A stretch of DNA of 64,000 nucleotides from Paenibacillus oralis (GTDB taxonomy: Bacteria > Bacillota > Bacilli > Paenibacillales > Paenibacillaceae), in the NCBI RefSeq assembly GCF_003863965.1, contig NZ_RRCN01000001.1, positions 7,003,071 to 7,067,070 on the forward strand, written 5' to 3'. This document shows positions 18,477 through 26,000 of this stretch, one piece after another (within the stretch, counting starts at the first letter, position 1; every line of letters begins with the position of its first letter). A model generated the notes under the pieces. That model had not been told where the DNA came from and did not search any database. It was given only the letters and a program-made list of their open reading frames with translations. The translations under genes were made by a program, and so were the position numbers.

Positions 18477-19496
18477 CTACCTTTCCACATCGCCGGGGGA
18501 AGCTTGCTTCATCGCCCGGAGGATTTCCGCCTCCGTCGCCATCGGGGTGTCGCCCGGCACGGTATGCGCCAGCATCCCCGCCGCGGCCGCAAACCGGACG
18601 GTTTGCTCCGGGGCGAAGCCCTCCAGCTCGCCATGGATGATCCCGCTGGCGAAAGCGTCTCCTGCCCCTATTCTATCATAAACGGAAAACGTCAGCCGCT
18701 CGGAAAAGACCAGCCGCCCGTCCTTATATATAAACCCGCGCAGTGAATGAGAATTGTCTCCGTGGATGGAGCGGTGCGTTCCGGCGATCAAGGAAATGCC
18801 ATACTCTGCCGCCACGCCCGGAATCAGCTCCGCGAGCTGCTCTTCCCGTTCCCGCTTCGTTGTGCTCATGCCGAGGGTGAGCATGGCGTCTTTTTCGTTC
18901 ATCATCACGATATCGGCCAGCCGCAGCATCTCCTCGTAATGCGGTTTGGCTTTGGCATAGCCGCCTTCTCCCCAGAGGGAGGGGCGGTAGTTGCAGTCGA
19001 AAATCACCTGGCCACCCCGCCGTTTGACCGCTTCGGCGAGTGATTTCATCTGCGCGCGTACGCCGTCATTCATCGCCAGCGTAATTCCGCAGAAATGAAC
19101 CCCATCAATGCCGGCCGCGACTTCCGCAAAATCGTAAGTCCCTTCCGGTGCGGTGTTAAAGCTGCTCTCCAGACGGTTCGTGTAAGTAACGCGGCTGGGC
19201 CGGGCGCCAAAGCCATTTTCCAAAAAGTATATGCCGATGTATTTGCCGCCGCGAACGATGCGGGCGGTATCGATGCCGAGCTTACGCAGGTAGACGGTGG
19301 CGGCGGTGCCCAGCGGATTGTCCGGCAAGCGGGTGATCAACCATCCCGTATGCCCGTAGCGGGTTAAAGCGGAAACGACGTTGACGCCTGTGCCGGAAAA
19401 AGAGTATTTCAGCGTATCTCCCTGCTGCAGCGTCTCATACCCCGGCACCTGCAGGCGCATCATAACCTCGCCGAACGCCGCAATGCGCTTAGGCAT
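18477..19496 (-). CDS. PfkB-family sugar kinase, 2-keto-3-deoxygluconate kinase type
   Basis: The 339-residue PfkB/ribokinase-fold protein starts AAFGEVMMRLQVPGYE and has the C-terminal signature IGAGDAFASGIIHGELEGF with the catalytic Asp. The KdgK subgroup is suggested by GEVMMRL and by the aldolase next door. It would phosphorylate 2-keto-3-deoxygluconate to the 6-phosphate, the substrate of the aldolase. Its ATG overlaps the aldolase stop by 8 bp, so translation is probably coupled. Other 2-keto-3-deoxy acids remain possible. Confidence 0.86.
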   Translation of the reverse strand: MPKRIAAFGEVMMRLQVPGYETLQQGDTLKYSFSGTGVNVVSALTRYGHTGWLITRLPDNPLGTAATVYLRKLGIDTARIVRGGKYIGIYFLENGFGARPSRVTYTNRLESSFNTAPEGTYDFAEVAAGIDGVHFCGITLAMNDGVRAQMKSLAEAVKRRGGQVIFDCNYRPSLWGEGGYAKAKPHYEEMLRLADIVMMNEKDAMLTLGMSTTKREREEQLAELIPGVAAEYGISLIAGTHRSIHGDNSHSLRGFIYKDGRLVFSERLTFSVYDRIGAGDAFASGIIHGELEGFAPEQTVRFAAAAGMLAHTVPGDTPMATEAEILRAMKQASPGDVER

Positions 19497-20244
19497 ATTG
19501 ATCCGCCAGTTTTTTCATGATTTTGGTTAGCAGCAGCACGTCCTCGACTCTGGTTTTGCCAGTCGCCTTGTCGATAATCGAGGAATACACATGCGGAATC
19601 ACCTGCGGAACTCCAGCTTCCAGGGCGATCCGTAAAACAGCTTCGAAGTTGTCCACGTCGATGCCGCCGGTCGGCTCGAGGGCAAAATCCGCTTCGGCGC
19701 AGGCCTTTGCTACGGCGCGCAGCTCGTCTTCGCGGCTGAGCCCCTGCATCGGAAAATATTTCAGCGCGTGGCCGCCCATGTCGCGCACCAGCGCGATCGC
19801 CGCCTTAACCGGAACGACCGCAAGCTCCTGCTGCGCGGCGCTGACCGGGCCGGTGGAAATATTCACGTACCCGGCCTGGCCCGTCGGCGACACCAGGCTG
19901 TTGATCCAGCTGTCCTGCGCCCCAAGATTGGCCCGCGTGGCTCCGACGGCCGGAAACACCTGGTTGATGTGGCTGCCGGGATAATGCTTGGCGATCTCCG
20001 CGACGACCGCCGCCTGGCGGTTATCGCCGGCGCCGAGGCCGATCGACACCGCGTCGTCGATTTCCCGGCCGTACTGCTTCATCGCCGTCACGGCTTCCTC
20101 TACCGTGGCATAGTCCTTGGACAGCACTCCGACCAGCACGTTGCCTTCCGCCGCTTCGAAAACCTCTTTGGCATTGGCGATATCTTTTGCCAGCACATTA
20201 AGGGCAACACGTTGTTTGTAAAATCTTTTTGCAATCTGCGACAT
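19489..20244 (-). CDS. dgaF: KDGP aldolase, DgaF type
   Basis: I start at ATG 20244 behind GGAGGA, rather than an in-frame ATG 39 bp upstream without a site, giving about 251 residues. The sequence (RVALNVLAKDIANAKEVFEA; VSIGLGAGDNRQAA; HINQVFPAVGATRANL) matches the DgaF family described for Salmonella D-glucosaminate catabolism, which cleaves 2-keto-3-deoxygluconate-6-phosphate to pyruvate and glyceraldehyde-3-phosphate. The start lies directly at the dgaE stop. Assignment rests on recalled family motifs and operon partner. Confidence 0.82.
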   Translation of the reverse strand: MSQIAKRFYKQRVALNVLAKDIANAKEVFEAAEGNVLVGVLSKDYATVEEAVTAMKQYGREIDDAVSIGLGAGDNRQAAVVAEIAKHYPGSHINQVFPAVGATRANLGAQDSWINSLVSPTGQAGYVNISTGPVSAAQQELAVVPVKAAIALVRDMGGHALKYFPMQGLSREDELRAVAKACAEADFALEPTGGIDVDNFEAVLRIALEAGVPQVIPHVYSSIIDKATGKTRVEDVLLLTKIMKKLADQYA

Positions 20245-20245
20245 G

Positions 20246-21349
20246 TTAACGTCCTCCTGCCAATTCGCGTATTTTTGCGGCAATCACAAGGATATCGTCG
20301 CCCAATAGCGGACGCGGATCAATATCGAAATACCCCTGTCTTACCCCGTAGTCCCTGGTATAGATGGCGATCTCGCCGTTTTGCAGCCGCTCGGCCATTT
20401 CCTTGGCGGTGATACCCGCCTGCTGCGGATCGATTTGTACCCGAGCCCGGTAAATCGCCCGGCCGGCTTCGTCCTGCACGATGGTCACACGGACCCCGGG
20501 GATGCTGCCGAGCGGCAGCAGCGCCTGCAAGGCCGCTTTTTCCTGCTCGCTGTTATCCTTTTTGACGGCGTATTCGTCCAGCGCCTGAAGCAAGCCAAAG
20601 GATGTTTCCTTGCCCACCTTCATGCTTCGTCCGATCCCGTGCAGCTGCACCTTCACCCATTCGACGCAAGTACGCTTCCCGGCAACGATCCCCGAAGTGG
20701 GCCCCTCGATCGCCTTGGAACCGCTGTAAATCGCCAAATCGGAATATTTCACGTACTTTTGCAGATCCTCTTCCGCCGCCGCGTCTACGATCATCGGCAC
20801 GTTGTTGCGCCGGGCCACCTCCCACGCCTCCTCGACGGAGATCATGTTCTTCTGCACGGCGTGGTGAGATTTGACGTACAAAATCGCCGCCGTCTTGTCG
20901 CCGATCGCGTCTTCGATATGCTCCGCCCGGCCTTCGTTGGCGTAGCCGACTTCCACCAGCTTACCGCCGCCGAGATAAACCATCGTTTCCACCGGCGCGC
21001 CGTACTGCACGTTATGGCCTTTCAAAATGATGATTTCATTTTGCGGAATTTCTTCCTGGTGCAGACGCAGGCTGCGGCGCCGGTCGCCCCGGGTCACGAT
21101 CGCCGCAACCGACAGGGCGATGCCGCTCGAGGCCGAATTTACGATGACCGCCGCCTCGGAACCGATAAGGTTTGCGATATGATCGCCTGCCTTGTCGACC
21201 AAGTCGGCGATTTCCACATAACTTTGGCCGCCCCGCTTCATCGCCTCCATGACGGTGTCGCTCGGTGCGGATACGCCCAGAATGCTCATCCGCCCGCTGG
21301 CGTTAATGACGCGTTTAAGCCCGTACTTCGCATTTAATGAATTTTCCAT
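20246..21349 (-). CDS. dgaE: DgaE-type PLP-dependent ammonia-lyase (SelA-like fold)
   Basis: The 367-residue PLP enzyme of the SelA/DgaE group has GSEAAVIVNSASSGIALSVA near residue 65, DAAAEEDLQ as the cofactor aspartate region and SGSKAIEGPTSG with the probable Schiff-base Lys. DgaE converts D-glucosaminate-6-phosphate to 2-keto-3-deoxygluconate-6-phosphate plus ammonia. The ATG follows AAAGGAG, and the gene overlaps the amidohydrolase by 35 bp. No PTS genes like those of the Salmonella dga operon are in this window, so the entry substrate may differ. Confidence 0.8.
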   Translation of the reverse strand: MENSLNAKYGLKRVINASGRMSILGVSAPSDTVMEAMKRGGQSYVEIADLVDKAGDHIANLIGSEAAVIVNSASSGIALSVAAIVTRGDRRRSLRLHQEEIPQNEIIILKGHNVQYGAPVETMVYLGGGKLVEVGYANEGRAEHIEDAIGDKTAAILYVKSHHAVQKNMISVEEAWEVARRNNVPMIVDAAAEEDLQKYVKYSDLAIYSGSKAIEGPTSGIVAGKRTCVEWVKVQLHGIGRSMKVGKETSFGLLQALDEYAVKKDNSEQEKAALQALLPLGSIPGVRVTIVQDEAGRAIYRARVQIDPQQAGITAKEMAERLQNGEIAIYTRDYGVRQGYFDIDPRPLLGDDILVIAAKIRELAGGR

Positions 21350-22517
21350 GGGTAATCACTCCTTTGGCTTCGATGCGGCGGTCCGAGACGCGCTGCTCTC
21401 CTTCTGAATCAACAAGCGTGATTGGTTTATCCTCTACAGTGAAAAGCGTCAAATTAGCGGGATCGCCGACCCTGATGCGGCCAAGCTCCTCCCTGCCCAG
21501 CCACTGCGCCGCTCGGGTGGTGACTGCGGCGATGGCTTCTTCAAGCGGGTAACCGAGATATAGGAACTTGCTCAGCACATTCGCCATGCTGTACACCGGG
21601 CCGTTCAGCCGGTTGCCCCGGTAGATGTCGGTGCTGATCGTATCCGGGCCGATGCCGTGCCGTTTGGCCGCCTCGGCCACCCGGAAGGAAAAGCTGGCCG
21701 TGCCATGGCCGACATCGAGGTGAACGCCCCGGCTGATGGCGTCACGGAGCACCTGAAGCGGTTCGCCCGCGGCATCAAACAGGTTGTTGGCTTTGCCGTT
21801 GAGGTAATGGGTAATGATATCTTTTCGCTGCAGCAGCGGGATTACCTCCCGGATATCGGGCGGCGCGGAACCGATGTGCACCATCAGCGGCAGCCCCGTC
21901 TCCCGCGAAAGCTCCCGCGCGATGCGCAGCGGCTCCACCCCGCTTTCGCGAACCACGCTATGGCTAATCCGCGCCTTGAGACCGACGATGGAATCGCCGT
22001 ATGCGGCAATCGACTGCTTTACTTTTTCCCGGTCAATCCAAGCCAATTTCGACAATTCATCGATGCGTTTCAGCCCGATCCGCGAAATGTTCAAAAACGC
22101 CAGCAGGTTGGTGTCGGCCTGCTTCCCGCCGGCCACGAGATCACCGATCCGGTCCGCGCCGCAGCTGCCGGCGTCCACGATCGTCGTGACGCCCCGCTTG
22201 ACGCCGATCTCATCGATTTCGTCGCCGTACGGATCGAATTCCGGAAAAGCGTGGACATGCATGTCGATCCAGCCGCTGGATACGTAGACGGGGGAAGCGC
22301 TGGCCATTCCCGTTTCGTCGGTGGCGTCCACACGCCCGGGTAGACTGGACACCTCCGATGTTGCCGGCGCGCCCGCAAGCTCCTGTCCGCTCCATCCTAT
22401 GTCTCCATGAGCCTGGCCGGCTGCGGTAATCGCGGAGATTTTCCCGTCCTCGATCACGATGTCGATCTCTTCTCCGGTCACCCGTTTGAGATGGCGGAGA
22501 ACGAATCTTTCCTTCAC
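21315..22517 (-). CDS. Amidohydrolase/deacetylase-family metallohydrolase
   Basis: The 400-residue protein of the amidohydrolase superfamily has metal-binding WIDMHVHAFPEFDPYG, GVTTIVDAGSCGADR, a central HIGSAPPD segment and DVGHGTASFSFRV. It resembles dihydroorotase-like deacylases that sit beside DgaE homologues. A role in removing an N-acyl group from an amino sugar acid before DgaE acts is a reasonable inference. Translation starts at GTG 22517 behind AGAGG. It is the first gene of the five-gene operon that ends with the GntR regulator. Confidence 0.82.
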   Translation of the reverse strand: MKERFVLRHLKRVTGEEIDIVIEDGKISAITAAGQAHGDIGWSGQELAGAPATSEVSSLPGRVDATDETGMASASPVYVSSGWIDMHVHAFPEFDPYGDEIDEIGVKRGVTTIVDAGSCGADRIGDLVAGGKQADTNLLAFLNISRIGLKRIDELSKLAWIDREKVKQSIAAYGDSIVGLKARISHSVVRESGVEPLRIARELSRETGLPLMVHIGSAPPDIREVIPLLQRKDIITHYLNGKANNLFDAAGEPLQVLRDAISRGVHLDVGHGTASFSFRVAEAAKRHGIGPDTISTDIYRGNRLNGPVYSMANVLSKFLYLGYPLEEAIAAVTTRAAQWLGREELGRIRVGDPANLTLFTVEDKPITLVDSEGEQRVSDRRIEAKGVITHGKFIKCEVRA

Positions 22518-22536
22518 TTTGATCGCCTCTTTTGGA

Positions 22537-22554
22537 TAAACGTTATAATGTTTA
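22537..22554. promoter_or_regulatory. GntR candidate operator, promoter-proximal copy
   Basis: AACGTTATAATGTTTA (22539-22554) has the dyad AAC-n-TTATAA-n-GTT. It lies just downstream of the predicted transcription start of the operon. A second copy of the same 16 bases lies at 22597-22612, and the promoter is sandwiched between them. Confidence 0.65.
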
Positions 22555-22564
22555 AACTGTGTTT

Positions 22565-22593
22565 AGCATAACACGGAAATATTGCATAGTAAA
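22565..22593 (-). promoter_or_regulatory. Promoter of the amidohydrolase-dga operon
   Basis: On the minus strand a -35 element TTTACT (22588-22593) is followed by 17 bp and a -10 element TATGCT (22565-22570). This places the start near 22558, about 40 bp before the GTG start codon. Confidence 0.6.
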
Positions 22594-22596
22594 TAT

Positions 22597-22612
22597 AACG
22601 TTATAATGTTTA
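22597..22612. promoter_or_regulatory. GntR candidate operator, upstream copy
   Basis: AACGTTATAATGTTTA is identical over 16 bases to 22539-22554. The 58-bp spacing and flanking of the promoter fit repression by a pair of bound dimers. Binding by the operon's own UTRA-type GntR protein is inferred. Confidence 0.65.
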
Positions 22613-22735
22613 TTTCATCCTTATTGTTGTTCGGTACTCTCATGGTCAAATATAAGATGCCCCTTGCTTGCGAGTATTTTCCGTTTTTTGGAGGCTTGTA
22701 TCATCTTTGCTGTGATTTTTTTATCAATTTCATTG

Positions 22736-22764
22736 TTGACAAGTGCTTTTTTTTGAAATATATT
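22736..22764 (+). promoter_or_regulatory. Sigma-A promoter of the adhesin leader
   Basis: A perfect -35 TTGACA (22736-22741), a 17-bp spacer and TATATT (22759-22764) precede the riboswitch. The expected start is near 22771, about 60 bases before the aptamer. No gene is seen between the dga promoter and this site. Confidence 0.75.
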
Positions 22765-22830
22765 GAAATTGTTTAATATCTGTTTGGTAATATCTAACTA
22801 ATCGCTAGGCCTTTTTAACCATAATCGAAT

Positions 22831-22911
22831 ATTTGGCACACTAATCGAAAGATTAGGTCGCAAAGCCTTGGAGTCTAACAATTTGTGAAGAATTAATGAC
22901 CGTCCGGCTGC
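22831..22911 (+). promoter_or_regulatory. Candidate class I cyclic-di-GMP riboswitch upstream of the adhesin
   Basis: The core shows GGC (22835-22837), a CTAATC-GAAA-GATTAG hairpin with the GAAA tetraloop (22841-22856), then GTCGCAAAGCC (22857-22867). A second helix is formed by GGA/GTC (22870-22875) and GAC/TCC (22898-22905). This is the order of the GEMM-I aptamer: GNRA hairpin, CGCAAAGCC, receptor helix. Compared with the tandem copies at 29041-29300, the internal loop differs (ACA for AAA, GTC for GAC). Ligand choice is therefore less certain than for those. A terminator stem abuts its 3' end. Confidence 0.72.
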
Positions 22912-22951
22912 ATAACAATGAATGTAATTGTTTATGCAGCCTTTTTATTTT
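22906..22951 (+). terminator. Riboswitch-linked intrinsic terminator
   Basis: GGCTGCATAACAAT (22906-22919) pairs with ATTGTTTATGCAGCC (22927-22941, one bulged T), followed by TTTTTATTTT. The 5' arm begins inside the 3' flank of the aptamer, so aptamer folding can compete with terminator formation. It precedes the adhesin start by 115 bp. Confidence 0.82.
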
Positions 22952-23022
22952 CCCCTCGTTCTCAACGGATTTTTTCCGTGAGATATATAAAATACCCAAG
23001 CAGCAAGGGAGGGTAGATCTTA

Positions 23023-23070
23023 GTGCCTGAAAGGGAGGAATTCTATGAAAAAATGAGGAGGAACCAATGA
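23023..23070 (+). CDS. Possible 15-codon leader ORF overlapping the adhesin start
   Basis: GTG 23023 follows AGGGAGGG and opens a 15-residue frame ending in TGA at 23068-23070, which overlaps the adhesin ATG (23067). Such an overlap would allow translational coupling. There is no family support, and the short length makes chance quite possible. Confidence 0.25.
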   Translation: MPEREEFYEKMRRNQ

Positions 23071-26000
23071 AACGCGGGTTAAAAATTATATTATCTTGGA
23101 TTTGCATGTTTTCGCTTTTTGCGAGCCCCATCTCCGTCTTCGGCGCAAGTTCGGGGGATCCCGTCTGGCCGAATCCCGGAGCCATTCAATTGAGCAAAAC
23201 CGCCCAACCTACGGGGAACCCGGGCGAATGGGAAATCACGCTCAAGGCTGAGGGAAAAAACGTCCAGACTAGCTCAGACGTGGTGCTGGTCATCGATAAG
23301 TCGGGGAGTATGGTGAATACAAATTGGCCTTGGGAAACCAATAAAAAAATGGCCAACGCAAAAACGGCCGCGAAGAAATTCGTGGATAATTTGCTGTTAA
23401 CCGAATCGTCCACCAGGATTGCGGTAGTATCCTTTAACGAATCCGCCACGCTGGTTTCCGATTTTAAGGGACCGGCGCAGAAGGAAGCGTTGAAGAACGC
23501 CATTGACGGCATTAATGCCAACGGCGGCACCAATATTCAGGCAGGGGTGAAAAATGCCCGCGAGCTTTTGAGCAGCAGTTCGGCGCAAAATAAGTTCATC
23601 GTTGTATTAAGCGACGGCGAGCCGACCTTCAGCTTCAAAGGAACAGAGGCTACGAGTTTCGATTGGACTAACAGCAATTATAAATTTGCGATCACGAAAT
23701 TTAATTATGGGAATAGGCTTGGAAGTGGCGGAGATTATGAATTATCGCGATCTTCAAGATATAACATTAATAATTTTTCCGTTAGAGATAACGGCATCGG
23801 TACCATTTCCGAAGCAAAAATCGCCAAAGATGCAGGACTCAAGATTTTTTCGGTAGGCTTGGAAGTCTCGAACAACAGCAACGCGATGAACGTCTTGAAA
23901 GATGTTCAAAGCGAAGGTTACTTCCCTGCCAACAGCGATGATTTGAACACAATTTTCCGCGAAATGGCTGGAAAAATTTCCTATGCGGCTCAAAATGCCA
24001 AAGTCGTTGATCCGATGGGAGATATGTTCAATCTCAAGAAGCAAGGCGCACAAGTCGGTCCTCAGGATTATTCCGTATCGCAAGGTACGGTAACTTGGAA
24101 CGCCGCAACCGAGACATTTACTTGGGACATCGGCAATATCGCCGAAGGTGAACCTGCTACACTGACTTACAAAGTGGTCTTGGACCAATCCAAAAACCCC
24201 GTTTCTGACACCCTCTATCCTACGAACGGCAAAACGACAATCGAATATACGAATGTTAACAACGAGAAAGTTTCGAAGGATTTTGAGGTGCCGAAAGTAA
24301 GCATCGGCAACGGTTCCATCCTCATGAAGGGCTATAAAGTCAATGCGCACGGCAAGCCCGTCAATGCCGAAGGCGTTGAAGTGGAAGGGCCGGAATTCGC
24401 GGAATTGCTTTATAGCGAGTATTACAAGGATCAAAACGGGAATGAGGCTTTGCCGATCGGGGCTGCGGAATATTCCGTAACAGCCAAAAACATTGCCGGG
24501 TATCAATTGAAAGTAGGGGAAAATCCTGCAAGCATCCGGCTCACCGCCACCAATCCAACACCAACGGTTTGGTTTGGATATGAGGAAGCGGTTGAACGGA
24601 CAGTCACCGTTCATTATTTGGAGCAGGGAACTGAAAAAGAACTCGCTCAGTCGACCACGGTAAAAGGTGCTGCTGGACAAAAAGTGACTCTGACGGCTGC
24701 CGATGTTCCGGGCTACACCCCGGTAAACGAGTCTTACGAGTACACGATTCAGCCTGAAGGCAACGAGTACATCTTCTACTACACGGCTAATAAGCAAAGC
24801 GTAGAGGTTCAGTATCTCGAGCAAGGCACGGAAAAGAAACTGGCTGACCCAACTACGGTTGAAGGCGTGACCGGGCAAACGCTCGAGCTCAAAGCTCTTG
24901 ACATCCCGGGCTACACCCCGGTGGAGTCAACTTACAACTATGAGCTTGGCGTGGAAAATGCTCCGCACATCTTCTACTACACACCAAGCGAACAAACCGT
25001 TTCGGTGAAATTCGTGGATAAGAACACGGGGAAAGAACTGCTTCCGCCTCAAAGTGTTCCGGGTGTGACCGGCGAAACCGTAACTCTCAAAGCAGCTGAA
25101 GTTCCGGGCTACACTCCGGTAAACAAAACTGCCGAGTACACGATTAAAGCCGAGGGTAACAATGAGTACACCTTCTACTACACCGCTGATAAGAAGAGCG
25201 TAGAAGTGCAGTATCTCGAGCAAGGCACGAACAAGAAACTCGCTGACCCAACTACGGTTGAAGGCGTGACCGGGCAAACGCTCGAGCTCAAAGCTCTTGA
25301 CATCCCGGGCTACACCCCGGTGGAGTCAACTTACAACTATGAGCTTGGCGTGGAAAATGCTCCGCACATCTTCTACTACACACCAAGCGAACAAACCGTT
25401 TCGGTGAAATTCGTGGATAAGAACACGGGGAAAGAACTGCTTCCGCCTCAAAGTGTTCCGGGTGTGACCGGCGAAACCGTAACTCTCAAAGCAGCTGAAG
25501 TTCCGGGCTACACTCCGGTAAACAAAACTGCCGAGTACACGATTAAAGCCGAGGGTAACAATGAGTACACCTTCTACTACACCGCTGATAAGAAGAGCGT
25601 AGAAGTGCAGTATCTCGAGCAAGGCACGAACAAGAAACTCGCTGACCCAACTACGGTTGAAGGCGTGACCGGGCAAACGCTCGAGCTCAAAGCTCTTGAC
25701 ATCCCGGGCTACACCCCGGTGGAGTCAACTTACAACTATGAGCTTGGCGTGGAAAATGCTCCGCACATCTTCTACTACACACCAAGCGAACAAACCGTTT
25801 CGGTGAAATTCGTGGATAAGAACACGGGGAAAGAACTGCTTCCGCCTCAAAGTGTTCCGGGTGTGACCGGCGAAACCGTAACTCTCAAAGCAGCTGAAGT
25901 TCCGGGCTACACTCCGGTAAACAAAACTGCCGAGTACACGATTAAAGCCGAGGGTAACAATGAGTACACCTTCTACTACACCGCTGATAAGAAGAGCGTA

